Positions 1 through 13,252 of a DNA stretch of 64,000 nucleotides are shown here, piece by piece (within the stretch, counting starts at the first letter, position 1; each line of letters opens with the position of its first letter). This DNA comes from Rhypophila decipiens (lineage: Eukaryota > Ascomycota > Sordariomycetes > Sordariales > Naviculisporaceae). A program made the position numbers and the translations under genes. Location of the stretch: positions 310,001 through 374,000 of the forward strand of contig MU858053.1 of NCBI GenBank assembly GCA_033297075.1, read 5' to 3'. The notes under the pieces were generated by a model, which had not been told where the DNA came from, made no database searches, and saw nothing but the letters and a program-made list of their open reading frames with translations.

Positions 1-804
1 GACGAGCTCAAAAAGCTCAAACCTGGGCCCAGCTTTTTTCTGGAATACTGGACGAATGGGAAGCTCATCCCGTTTGGTGAGTGGGGGCCAGGGGTGGGGG
101 CAGCCGAAAGCCACACCCCTGTTTCCGCCGTGCCAGCTGGAGCCTCAATGCCTCAGACATCAAACCGAAAAGGTGAAAAAATTTTATGGACCGCTAATTG
201 CGGTACGTAGCGGGTGAGATGACAAAACGGTCAAAATATTCGTAGTGCTTGCGACGTGTCAAATCGAAGCTCAGAACCCAGTCAATGCTTCATGGGAAAG
301 CTCCAGGTTTTGTTTTCGTGGAATTGCGAGAAAATGGGAGCTGGGAAGGGAGCTCGAAAAAGAGCGGATCATCTGGGAGCTTGATCGATAGGTCGGTTTC
401 CGAAATTGCCCGATCTCTCATCCCCTGATCTGATGGAAAACAGCTCCCTCACCCCCTGTGCCACAACAATTTTCTTTGCTTCTTTGTGAAGCTGGCATGA
501 CCCACACTTGCGCTTCCCCCAAGTGGAGTTGGAATGGAAAAAATGCCTCCTCCGGGATGCAATTGACCATTGACAAGCTTGCACCAGCGCGTTAGAGCCG
601 TTGCCCGGACCAGCCCGAGCTTTTCTGTGCGCTGACCACTTTTCCTGCTCGCTCAAGTCCTCAACCCTCTCTTTTTCCTCTCCTCCTCTTTCTCTCTCAC
701 TCCATCAGTTAGCTGTCGCCTCTCTTCCCTTCTACACACCACAATTTCTGCAGCCATTTGTCCTCCCTAGACTCCTTCGAAGAGCATCCCCTCCCTCAGA
801 CACA
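1..804. other. Upstream region of the ATP synthase subunit 9 gene
   Basis: No coding region is supported here. The last 150 bases before the start codon (about 655-790) are strongly pyrimidine rich (runs of CTCTCT, TTTCCTCTCC), as is common around transcription starts of highly expressed filamentous fungal genes. The distal part holds nothing recognisable. Confidence 0.5.
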
Positions 805-3163
<2,359 letters not shown>

Positions 3164-4947
3164 CTATGCCTTGACCAACAAACTTGAGCCAGTCATCTCT
3201 TCGGGCTGGGGAAGCCCCATGGCAGCAAGGATAGTGGGCGCAACGTCTCCAAGAACACCGCCATCTTTCTTCAAGCTCCAGCCCTCGGGGGCATTGGCCA
3301 TGATGAAAGGGACCTTGTTGGTCGTGTGCGAGGTCTTGGGCTTACCATCGGGGAACTTCATCTCCTCTGCATTGCCATGATCGGACGTGATGAAGAGAAT
3401 ATAGCCTTCCTTCTTGCAGCCTTCGAGAATCTTTCCGATGGCCTTATCAGTGGCGGCGCATCCGATGATAGCAGCCTCGTACACGCCAGTATGTCCAACC
3501 ATGTCGGGAGGAGCGAAGTTGTTCATGACAAATGGGAATTCATGTTCGGCGAGACGCTTCACGACCTGGTTTGCCACGCCGTCTGCGCTCATTTCTGGGG
3601 CCTTGTCATATGTCGCCACGCTCTTGTTGGACGGGACAAGATCTTGGGACTCGTCACGAGTCTCCAAGTGGAAAACCTTCTCAACACCACCGTTGAAGAA
3701 GAAGGTAACATGGGCGTATTTCTCCGTCTCGGCCACGTGGACTTGTTTGACGTTCTGCTTTCCAAGCCACTCAGCAAGAACGTTGCCCATGTGCTGTGGC
3801 TTGAATGCAATCTCGAACGGGTAGTCGAGCTTGTACTGGGTCATGGTGACCAGAGTGATCTTGGGGTATGAGAAATCGGGGAGGGGACATCGGTCAACGT
3901 CGCCCAGGAGCTGGGTAATCTGCCGCACACGATCCGATCGATAGTTGAAGAAGAAGACAACATCATTGTCTGCAAAACGTCAGCATCCGACTGCAATAGA
4001 GATTGGCGTCCTGGGGGGGATGGACAAACCCTTGATGCGCCTCTCCTCGCCGCCGACAATAATTGGCTTGAGGAACTCGTCATTCTCGCCCTTCTCATAG
4101 CGCCCCTTGATGGTCTTGACAGGGTCACTGCTCTCCTCGCCCTCGCCCAGAATCATGCCGCCCAGGGCCACCTTGACACGCTCCCATCTCTTATCGCGAT
4201 CCATGGCGTAGTAACGGCCAACCACGGTGGCAATCTCGCCAGTTCCAATGTCCTTCAAGGTAGCGAGCAGCTCCTCCATGTAACCGGCTCCGGACTTGGG
4301 GTCTGTATCACGGCCATCGCCAAAGAAATGAATGTAGACATGGGGAACGCCAGCCGCCTTGGCGGCCTGCAGGAGGGCGTTGAGATGGGTTTGTTTTGCA
4401 TGCTAAATACGATACAAGAGAAGTCAGAGGTCATGTCAACACATCGAATAATGGGAGGATACTGACAACACCACCGTCCGAAACCAGACCGCAAAGGTGA
4501 AGACGCCCGGTTCCGTTCTTGGCCGCCTCTAGTGTCTTCTTGATCACGTCGTTCTCGGCGAATTTGCCCTGCTTGATTGTGTGATCAATGCGGACAACAT
4601 CTTGCCAGACGACGCGGCCAGCGCCAATGTTGAGATGCCCGACTTCGGAGTTGCCCATGAGCCCCTCGGGGAGGCCAACTGCAAGAGAGGAAGCCTCAAG
4701 CTCTGTAAACCCAGTGGAACTTTGGGAAAGGTTGTCCATCACAGGGGTCTCGGCGGCGGCAATGGCATCGCCATTCTTTGGGGATTCCTCGGATGGGATG
4801 CCCCAGCCGTCAATCACGACTATATGATCGAATGAGCATCAGAATCAACCAGCCAACTTCGAGGTACAAGAGCATATAACAGGCCACTAAAAGGTGATCG
4901 GAATGACGGGACGTACTCAGGCAGGCCTTGTGGTTTGGTTGTGCCAT
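3164..4947 (-). CDS. 2,3-bisphosphoglycerate-independent phosphoglycerate mutase
   Basis: Exons on the minus strand are 4947-4917, 4819-4467, 4402-4030 and 3969-3164, giving 520 residues, typical of the family. The enzyme interconverts 3- and 2-phosphoglycerate in glycolysis, in the cytosol, using two metal ions and a phospho-serine. The N-terminal metal ligand lies in VIDGWG (Asp14), and the catalytic serine is in GNSEVGHLNIGAGR (about Ser68). The phosphotransferase half closes with TSDHGNAEEM and SHTTNKVPF metal ligands; FFFNYRSDR follows the third intron. Filamentous fungi generally use this cofactor-independent type, whereas budding yeast uses the unrelated cofactor-dependent one. The second intron uses a GTCAGT donor. 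It is divergent from the Mediator gene, 598 bp away. Confidence 0.96.
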
Positions 4948-5545
4948 GGCGTCAGCGGGGTAGATTTATCTCGACGGATGCCGGGTGTAGGTCTCGACGA
5001 GGTCAGGAGAAGTCTAGAGCAAAGCAGATAGTAGACGGGAATCAATTCCAGGAACAAAGATAGATAAAACAGGCTGTGCAATGCGGGATAAAAACTGTTG
5101 TAATAATCGTGATGTTTTTGTTGAGAGATTTTGGTCTTGGTGGGGGGTTATCACTCCCGCCTTGCTTCCTTGATTGCATCCAACCTCCGTACGCAGTTCC
5201 GAGCAGTTGAGTGAGGGGCACACAGCTGCATGAACGAACCCCACCTGACGTCCCCGAATGTTCAGCCCAGCCAGCTTTTAGTGAGCTCCGACAGACCCAC
5301 AGCACTCAATCCCGCGCTGGCACTGCCTGTCGACATTCCTTCCCCGGATTTCGGGATCTTTTCATCGATCGATCCGTTTCAGTTCCAGGTTTTTACTCTT
5401 CATGATCATAAGACTTGCACTCTGCCACTGCAACGAACTCCTCTCGCCATCTAGCGAGGTCTCCCTCAAGCTACAAAAAACAAATCTGCTTTCAATTCTC
5501 TTGTCAATCAACTCCCAGCAACACCGCCTACGACCCCATCTCGAA
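4948..5545. promoter_or_regulatory. Shared upstream region of the phosphoglycerate mutase and MED9 genes
   Basis: This 598-bp region lies between two divergently transcribed genes and so must contain both promoters. I see no defined binding site. An open frame from 5402 runs into the MED9 coding region without a stop, so a longer MED9 cannot be excluded from frame alone. Confidence 0.5.
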
Positions 5546-6055
5546 ATGGTATCCCACCTCCCGGAAGGCCTCTCCCCAGACGCGGTCGACATCCTCACCG
5601 AACTGACGGCCATTATGACCAAGCTTCGCGCCTCCCAAAACCTTGCGCCGGTTGGGCTCTCCACCCCAGCTCTGGGTGGTCTCGCCACGCTTCCGGGCGC
5701 AACCCCAGGCCCAGGCCTCGGCGCGACCTCGCATTCTCAACCCAGCGGCGCCACCCCGGCCCTGGGTCCAGGAACCACACCCCTTCCGAGCGGTACGCCG
5801 AATACGGGCAACGGCTTCACCGCCAGGGAGCTCACCACAGCGACCGACAACATCAAACACAAGCTCCAGCGCGCCCGCGCAGCCGTCAAGACCCTCCCTG
5901 ACGTCCACCGCACGGTTGACCAGCAAGAGTCCGAGATCCGCGAGCTAGAGGAGCGACGCAAGAAGCAAATTGCCATGCTGGCACGCCTGCGCGATGAAGG
6001 ATTGCAGTTTGCGCGTACTGGTCGGGACGACGCAGACCGGATGGTTGTGGGATGA
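5546..6055 (+). CDS. med9: Mediator of RNA polymerase II transcription subunit 9
   Basis: Single-exon gene of 169 residues. MED9 (Cse2) is part of the middle module of Mediator, the co-activator that links transcription factors to RNA polymerase II in the nucleus. An N-terminal helix (PDAVDILTELTAIMTKLRAS) is followed by a Gly/Pro/Thr-rich linker (about residues 36-92). The family region then follows: a helical, coiled-coil C-terminal half with ATDNIKHKLQRARAAVKTLP and a charged heptad stretch (EIRELEERRKKQIAMLARL). I recognise this C-terminal pattern from fungal MED9 proteins. The ATG at 5546 is preferred because the residues upstream look like leader sequence; the frame is open back to 5402. 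Confidence 0.85.
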   Translation: MVSHLPEGLSPDAVDILTELTAIMTKLRASQNLAPVGLSTPALGGLATLPGATPGPGLGATSHSQPSGATPALGPGTTPLPSGTPNTGNGFTARELTTATDNIKHKLQRARAAVKTLPDVHRTVDQQESEIRELEERRKKQIAMLARLRDEGLQFARTGRDDADRMVVG

Positions 6056-7091
6056 ATAAACAATGGGCACTTTGATCTGAAATCATCGTCTAACGTCGAA
6101 CAATAGACCTCTGCTCCGGTTGAGGATGTCGACTATTTATCTCGCTTGACACCACCGGTTGACTAAGCAGCTCTCCCGTCTGCTAGTCGAGGCCATTCTG
6201 GGGAAATCAAGACGCCTCGTCCATGAGTATCTCGGAATGTTTATCACACCTCCGGAGGCATCTGCGAGTCTATAGGGGTGTGTATGGTTGCTATTATGGT
6301 ATGTGTCCGGCCCGAAAACTGTCCCATTCCGGTAACTGAAGGCATGCCCCGTACTAACAGTTTAATAGATCTGTCTGGCCACGGCACATATTTGCATTTT
6401 ACCAGATACGAACGCGTGTATGAATCACTCGATTAGACCTGCTGGTCTCTCACAAACCGACCTAGCAGCAAGGGCAAGCAAGGGTGCATTGTCGCTTTTA
6501 GACGTAGCTCTTTCTGTAGCTTTGCAAGTCCAGTTCGAGAGTCGTAGCGTGCGTGTGATCATGCTGGCCAGGGATGGTTGGCATTTGACCTGCTTCTGCC
6601 TCTCGGTATAAAAATATATCATCACACAGTTGGTACAGAGCAGCCTGTAAGTGAGTTGTCTGTGGTGTGTAACTGAAATACTGTTAAGCCGGGCTCCTAT
6701 CAGGCCTTCGTACGGTCTTCATCCGGTTTTACTTTGCCCAGCGAGTCATGCAAACACTACGCCGACGGCATTCAGGACGATATCTCAGTCGAGGCTGCAG
6801 ATGGAATATGGAGCAGGGGGTAAAATCAGCCTTTCTCTACTACAATAGATAGACTTGTGAAATAATTTTTCAATATTATTGCAAAGATACCAATGCTGGC
6901 TGAATGCGGACATATTGATGGGCCATAAGGTGGGTGCCTGTACTGTCATGTGTTCTTAGTGCCTGATCTTGTGGCCCGAAATCAACAACACCGCTCCAAA
7001 CCAGCTTGACCGAGAACTCAGTGAGTCGTCACCCAGTAATAATCGGTGAATAAACTACAGGACAACCAAACCCATGATCGAATAAATCAAG
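6056..7091. other. Intergenic, MED9 to tubulin cofactor C
   Basis: The region holds the MED9 3' end and the upstream region of the next gene. Short open frames (for example 6420-6611) have no family features. No gene or repeat is called. Confidence 0.4.
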
Positions 7092-8463
7092 ATGGATCCC
7101 AAGGAAACATTTTACCGTCAATTTCAAATAACGTCAGCAAGTGAGTTCCCTCGTTGTTCACATCCGCCAGTTCTGAATCAGAGATTAACCACGAAAAAGC
7201 CCAAAGGCCTCCGACAACAAATTAACCAGCTCCCTACCATCTCCGCCGCAGGAGGCGAGCGGCAAGATGCCATCGATGCCATTCTTGCTGGCATCTCAAT
7301 GCTCTCCCAGGCGGTGGTGGACGCAGCCGACTTTGTCCCTGCCTACGACCAGCGTGGATACGTACAAGCCGTCAAGGAGTTGAAAGAGGAGCTCGAGCAG
7401 ACGACTTCCAGGATTGCGCCCAAGAAGTCCCGTTTCCAGTTCAAGTCTCGGGCTCCCAAAGGAGGAGGAGGCCCATCGTCATCAACACCGACAACACCAA
7501 CTACCGCAGCCTCTTCCTCCACGACGACCACCAGGATACAGGAAGATGCCCGCCGATATGTGCCCTCGCCGGACTATCTCGGAGGCGACAATAAGAACGA
7601 AGCCCCCACGTCCTCCAAGAGCAGCAGCAGCACCTCACATCACCACCAGCTGAATAACAACAATACACCAGCTGCCCAGCAAAAGGACTACAACGACGAA
7701 ATCTCCAGACAAGATACAAACACAGCAGCCGCCCCCTTATTCCAAAGAAGACCAAGCTTCTCATCCGCCCGCGAGATCTCCCTCCACAACCACCACCAAA
7801 AACACATCATCCTGCCCGCATCCGCCGTCCAGGCCATCTCCTCAGCCGGTGGCGCGACAGTAACCGACATGACAAACTGCATAATCGACATGTCCGTCCC
7901 AACGGCAAGCGAACCATTTGCCAACATGGTGCTGAAGAACATCTCGGCATCTGTCATTGTAGCGGGCCACGTCGAGGGGTCGGTCCATATCACGGGTGTC
8001 AGAGACAGCGTGGTGGTGATTCTCTCCCGCCAGGTGCGCATTCACGAGTGTGAAGGGGTGGATTTCTATCTGCATTGTGCCAGTCACCCTATTATTGAGG
8101 ACTGTAGGGGTTTGAGGTTCGCTCCGGCGCCAGGGTTTTATGTGAGTCCCTTTTTATTTTATTTTCGCTCTTCTAATTTGTTCATCTCTTTTTTTTGGGG
8201 CTTTGCTACTCACGAAAGAAAATCATCAAAATTGTCAAGCTAACATCAAATAGGCAACTGAAAGGGACACCATAGAGACAAATCAATGGGACCAGGTGGA
8301 TGACTTCAAATGGCTCAAGTCAGAGCACTCGCCAAACTGGTGTATCTTGCCAGAGGAGGAGCGGATATCAACGGATGTATGGGACATGGTAAAAGGAAAT
8401 GTTGTTGGCAGCGTAGAGCTTGATGATATCCTCAAGAAGGCTGGTGTGGGAAAGGTCCGGTGA
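7092..8463 (+). CDS. Tubulin-specific chaperone C (tubulin-binding cofactor C)
   Basis: Exons 7092-7140, 7207-8141 and 8254-8463 give 397 residues. Cofactor C acts in the cofactor C-D-E complex and triggers GTP hydrolysis by beta-tubulin so that folded alpha/beta tubulin dimers are released. The N-terminal helical region (ETFYRQFQ, LRQQINQLP) is followed by a long Ser/Thr/His/Asn-rich linker (about 95-200). The beta-helical TBCC/CARP domain spans about 215-345. The arginine-finger motif QVRIH is present (Arg294), as are the C-terminal family blocks VEDC-like IIEDCRGLRFAP, NQWDQVDDFKWL and SPNWCILPEEER. The first intron was placed at GTGAGT..AAAG because only that acceptor keeps frame and joins the predicted N-terminal helix. 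The 3' end lies 170 bp from the convergent GPI1 gene. Confidence 0.93.
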
Positions 8464-8633
8464 GGAAATCCAAGGGGTATCTGTCAACCAAGGCCGAAGA
8501 TGCAAGGACCATAACACTGGTGGTATATTTCTAGATGAACATGCCTAAAACACACCGTCTTCTTCTTGAGACAATGCATCCTTCATAATGTATATGCCAC
8601 AATTCACAACACTATTTGTTATCCCAAGCCTGC

Positions 8634-11029
8634 CTAACCATGACTCCTTGACCTCGGCCCCCCATGATTGCTAGGAAACCGAGCCTTCCCATTAGCCAGA
8701 ACCGGAATCTGGACCATCGCCGGCCGTCTCTTCGCAGCCGGCAGTGAATTGACGGCATCCCACATCTCCATCACCCCGGCTCTCCGCGCCGGAAGCATGC
8801 TGTACTGCAAGCTGTACAGGTTTTTCCTGTTCAACGGAGGCACGAACTTGCCTGTCAGGAGACAGAGAACCACCCGCGGCGAGAGGTAATGTTTCCGTAT
8901 CCGATTTCCCATTTGGAAATATTGATGGAACATGGCTTTGAAGTTCAGGGGAATGGGCTTGAGAAAGGGAGACGGTCAGCAAAAAGCTCCAACGAACCAG
9001 GGGCCATCCGCGAGACTTGTCCTACCTTCAAGTAAATCACCGAAGTTGAGGGCAGCTGCTTCGTGTTGTCTGCACCGGACAGCCTAGAGTCCTGAGTATC
9101 GCGAAGTTCAAAGCGGATACCTCCTGAGGGCCTGTTAGAAACAAGATTCCAAGAAAATCACTACAAAATGACACGACGAACCTGGTAGACGCTTCGGGTC
9201 CTTGACACGCAGCATTATCGCAAACAGAGGGAAATGATTCAAGCAAGAAAGCAAGGTATCAAAAACAGCCTTGAGTGATATGATTGCCATGCGCGCAATG
9301 GCGAAATTCAGGTAGAACACCACCACCGTCGGCAGGAGAAAGAAAAGTAATGTGAAGAGAATAGTGCCAACAAGAAGCTGGTCGAGGTCGTAGTCGCACG
9401 AGTCGATACGGTTTCGGAGAACATTGTGCTTCTTTCCACGAAACAAGTGGAAGAGAGAGATGAGGATGTTGAGCTGCCAGTGGTATATCCTGGCGGAGGC
9501 GAGGTAGAAGGAATAAATGTGGATCGTCAGTATGGAGAGGAGATCTGAGAAGAGGGCAATCGGCATGCTCGCACCAGCAAAGCTGGAGAAGCCGATAAAC
9601 CAGACGACGTGCGGTAAGACGGGGCGGAGAGTTTCGATACAACCTGGAGACAGGATGGTTAGCCATACGTGCTTAAGAATGAAACAGAGAGGGGGCATGA
9701 CATACTTGACCAATAATCAATAACCCACAAGAAAAGATCTCCAAGAAACACGGCAAGCTCGCCATTCAGTTTTAGACCAGCAGGCCAGCCCATAAGCCAG
9801 GCGATACTCGTCTGTAAAGCCTCGACCGTATATGTGCTAAGCAGCTTGCTGATCTCTTCGCCAACCCAGGTAGAATTTTCAATGATGTACGAGCCCAGCG
9901 CTATTCCGATGATGACATCGTTGGCTACGAGCCAGAGACTGTTATAGAACCGGATATAATCCGGATGGCTTGTTGTCACGCTCTCCCAGTCGTTCTTGCG
10001 GAGTCGCAAGGTCACGTATTGCATGGGCCAGTAACAAAACTGTTGCAGGCGGATCTCGACCTGCTGAGCCGTAGCCGAGATGTCCTTGAGTGCCGCATAT
10101 CGCGGACGTGCGCGCCACTCGAGCACAAGCAGGAGCATCTCGGCAGCGATCCGATGCGACATCAAACCCAAGACGAAGACCCTCTTGATGATGGGAAAGA
10201 CGTAAACCGTAAACAAGTCCCAGATCCACACGAGCACCACGTCCCGCATCGTTGTCGCTGATTCCACCACTCTCTCCGAGACACTCAGTGCCCTCTTGGG
10301 ACGAGTCCCTATCCGAGAGACGTTCATCTGGAGCAGCTTTTCAAGCTCCCAGGCCCAGTTCATCTGGTTTACAATCTTGGCGAGCGCTTTCTCCTTGGAC
10401 GATGGCGGGTATTTGACCACAGTATGTTGCTTGAGCTTCTCCACCAACTGCCTCTTCTTCTCTTTGATTTGGAACTCTGCCTTCTCGTCTTCTTCCTCGC
10501 CGCTTTCGGAAAAGTAGTGCCCAGAATGTTTATCTCCCAGAGCCAATGCAATGGGATTCAGCGAGATGTACTGCATTCGTCCAGGGTGTGGTCTTTCGAA
10601 AAGAATCGTCTGTATACTCGACGCCCGTGCACATGTGATGAAGGGGACCCGACGACCCGGGCCGATTGTAGCACGTATCCATGACGGATCGATCTCGACC
10701 GAGTCTGGCGTGTTCGACACCCCCAAGATATGGATCGAGGACTGGCCGCATAACTCGTAGATCCGGCTTACTGAATATGGAGCGTTCCGAAAAAGAGTGC
10801 CGAGCTTGAGGGCATTATCAACGCTCCGAGCCTGTGACCAAATCATATCAGCTTTCCATGCTCATTTCTCGCCCTGTTTGCCCAGTAGACATACCTCGAC
10901 CGCCTCCAAGATGGCCACGACGAAGACATCCAGGGTCGAGTTTCTCCACCCCACCACTACTCCCTTGAGGTCAGATCGAGGAAGGTCGGTGGGCCAGAAT
11001 ACGCGCATCAAACCATCATGCTCTGGCAT
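8634..11029 (-). CDS. gpi1: GPI1, subunit of GPI-GlcNAc transferase (PIG-Q family)
   Basis: Five exons on the minus strand (11029-10895, 10831-9706, 9643-9182, 9123-9026, 8957-8634) give 714 residues. GPI1/PIG-Q belongs to the ER-membrane complex that transfers GlcNAc to phosphatidylinositol, the first step of GPI-anchor synthesis. The N-terminal third is soluble. The C-terminal half has several membrane segments, for example around VWIWDLFTVYVFPIIKRVF, WLVANDVIIGIALGSYI, LVGTILFTLLFFLLPTVVVF and the IYHWQLNILISLFHLFRGKK block characteristic of the Gpi1 family. The tail (QYSMLPARRAG) follows the last intron. The third intron uses an unusual GTTCGT donor, chosen because it restores frame into GGIRFELRD. 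An in-frame TAA upstream of 11029 supports the start. Confidence 0.92.
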
Positions 11030-11076
11030 GACAGTAGGTGAGACTCCGCCAACCGATTAGAATGAACCCCTCCGTC

Positions 11077-11503
11077 TCAGTTGCTCTCGAGCTGATATGC
11101 CGGATCCTGTAGATCGTGGATGCTGCCAGGGGGCATGTATTAGCTCGTGATCATGGAACTCTGGAGCTGGGCATCCATACCACAAGTGTCTCTGCTGTAG
11201 CGAGTCGTTCGATGGGGACGAAGATGGCGAGGAAAAAGATGCTGAGCGCAACGAACGCCTTGGTAGCGCGTGACTGGCCTCGGACGTTAGAAATAGCACA
11301 TCATCGCAGGTGTGAAGTTTGCGCTCGGGCTGGGCATGAGAAGGCACTAAAGGGAAGCGTGGAAGGAGGTAAATGACACTCACAACAACTCCGTAGTCCC
11401 AAGCAAAGATGGCAAGCTCATAGAGGCGAGTGACAAGATCCCATCGAGCGGTGATGTAGCCAGCTACGAAAATGCCAAGTGTGAGGATCGAGAAGGGGTG
11501 CAT
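11077..11503 (-). CDS. Small predicted membrane protein, function unknown
   Basis: The proposed exons (11503-11384, 11273-11181, 11106-11077) give an 80-residue protein. I do not recognise its function. Two hydrophobic segments are visible, FSILTLGIFVAGYITA and AFVALSIFFLAIFVP, with a conserved-looking WDLVTRLYELAIFAWDYGVV stretch between them and a short polar tail ending AYQLESN. It lies 47 bp upstream of the GPI1 start on the same strand, so the two may share transcript read-through or overlapping signals. The frame is open for about 120 codons upstream of the chosen ATG but contains no in-frame ATG; a longer protein would need an unseen upstream exon. The last intron is the least certain: CTACAG was chosen as acceptor because it keeps frame. 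Confidence 0.5.
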
Positions 11504-12276
11504 AGAAGCGCGCTTTGCTCCTATGAGTCGAGCATACCGCTGAAGAAGGTAAGTGTTGAACAATTGCGCCAGGCTCGTTTGGTTTTTATCTGAATGCGAC
11601 AGAGTACGGATGGAAGACAGAAACCACCGTACACCTTTCGCGCTGGTTTTCGCAGCGGGGTCGTATCGATCGATATTTACAAGGGCCTGAGAGTGTAGAT
11701 GGAAAATAGACGGCCTTGCAAATTGTGGGCGCGGTCTTTTCAAGTTGCGAGAAAGAGGGGCGGGATTTGGGAACGGCCTTGAGAAGACGTTGATGGCGCC
11801 GGGGACGTGATAGCCCAGTTTGGTTTTGTGATTCGTGGACTCGAAATCAACTATTTGATTCAGAGGCTGATGTCACGGTATTGTATTGTACTGTATCGTA
11901 TTTTACTTTCCGGGTCCGTCTGTTACAGCACATCAATCAGCTCACTATGAAATAAGGTTCAATACCATAAACAGCCGATGAATCGGATCCCTATTTATGC
12001 ATCTGCATCGAGACCAAGTCGGAAAAGATGGAATCCCAGAAAAAGGTACAAGTTACGACTAGGAACTATTCTAAGGGCTCGCACTAGTACCAGCTAGGCC
12101 TATATATTCATGTGCTGCATGGCGGTGCCGTTGAAGATCGAGGAGTATCCGTAAAGGCGGCTTGATGAGAGGCGATTTGTGTTGACATGTATTGTTACAC
12201 GACTTAGCTGCTTTCGTTAAGAATGCAGCACAGCCAGCTGTCCGTGGGGAATATACCCAAATCGATGATATCAGAC
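11504..12276. other. Intergenic, between MDM35 and the small membrane-protein gene
   Basis: Part of this (to about 11,870) is an open minus-strand frame continuous with the small membrane-protein gene but without ATG. The rest is A/T-rich with repeated GTATTGTA-like strings around 11,878-11,905. No gene is called. Confidence 0.4.
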
Positions 12277-12698
12277 TTATTTCTTTCTCCCAAGATATAC
12301 TGCATCGTTTTCTTTATTGTCTTCTCGAGCCTCTTCTAATAGCTTATCGATGCCACGTTCCTTGAGAGCCACCTGATGGAGAACATCAGTCAGCACAGCT
12401 GATAAGTAGATAGTTAGTTAGATGGACAGTCATACCTTTAAGCATTGGCTATATTCCTTGAACAGCTCTGAGCATTCGTTATTTTCTGCGGTACCGATTC
12501 CCCTGAGATACTCTACCAATCTGTCAGAAGAAGGGCGGCTTTGAATATTTGGTGAAAGCAAACCTCACTTTCACTGTACCACTTGAGGAAGCAGGTGTCG
12601 TAACGCCTGAAAGAGTTAGCAACATCCCTCTCACGGTATTCAGAGAAGACGACCTACTCTTTCACCTCATTGCACTGTTTTGCAAGTGACTGCGACAT
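12277..12698 (-). CDS. mdm35: MDM35/TRIAP1, mitochondrial intermembrane-space twin CX9C protein
   Basis: Four very short exons (12698-12658, 12606-12569, 12512-12436, 12372-12277) encode 83 residues. MDM35 binds Ups/PRELI lipid-transfer proteins in the mitochondrial intermembrane space, stabilises them and allows phosphatidic acid or phosphatidylserine transfer. Both cysteine pairs are visible with nine residues between: C-NEVKERYDT-C and C-SELFKEYSQ-C. The family blocks CFLKWYSEKYLRG and LKERGIDKLLEE are recognisable, and the start MSQSLAKQCNE matches the family N terminus. Intron borders follow from these blocks; the third exon was started at GGTAG|AG to restore the frame. It is divergent from RRP6, 554 bp away. 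Confidence 0.93.
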
Positions 12699-13252
12699 CT
12701 TTGACGTTGACTTTGTTGCTGTCGAGTTTGTTGGGGGTTCAATAGTCTGTGCGATCTAAGTTGTTTCTATGGATATAATTCATGGACTGCGCCAGGAACA
12801 AAATTCAAGCTTTCGGCTTTACATGTCGCGAGCAGGGGGGCTTCCACATGCGTCGTCAAGTGGTGGTTCCTGAACACTGTTCGTCACCGAGTGAAATCTG
12901 TGTCGTCCGAAGTATGATGCCCGTCCAACTGGGTCGAAAGTTGGGGTTTAAATCACTTGCCTCAAGTTTCGGATTTGACCGACTATACAGCACAGGAAAC
13001 TCTGACTTCTACCGATCTCGAGGCATCAATTGCGATTTCATTCAACCTTTGCACAACAGTCCCTCTCTTATCTTATCGTTGCAGATCCACAACGCTTCCT
13101 AAAAGTCTTTCTACATTTTTAAGCACCACTGCCCTGCTTGGAGCAGTGGTAAATTTATTGCAGCCAAGTACCGGTACCTCACGGACCCAGTCCCTGATCC
13201 CCGCCATTCCCTTCTGAGCCGCCCAAACTGACTCCATCAAAAAAAGTTCAGC
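12699..13252. promoter_or_regulatory. Shared upstream region of MDM35 and RRP6
   Basis: This 554-bp segment lies between two divergent starts and should carry both promoters. Short open frames in it have no coding support. No specific site recognised. Confidence 0.45.
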
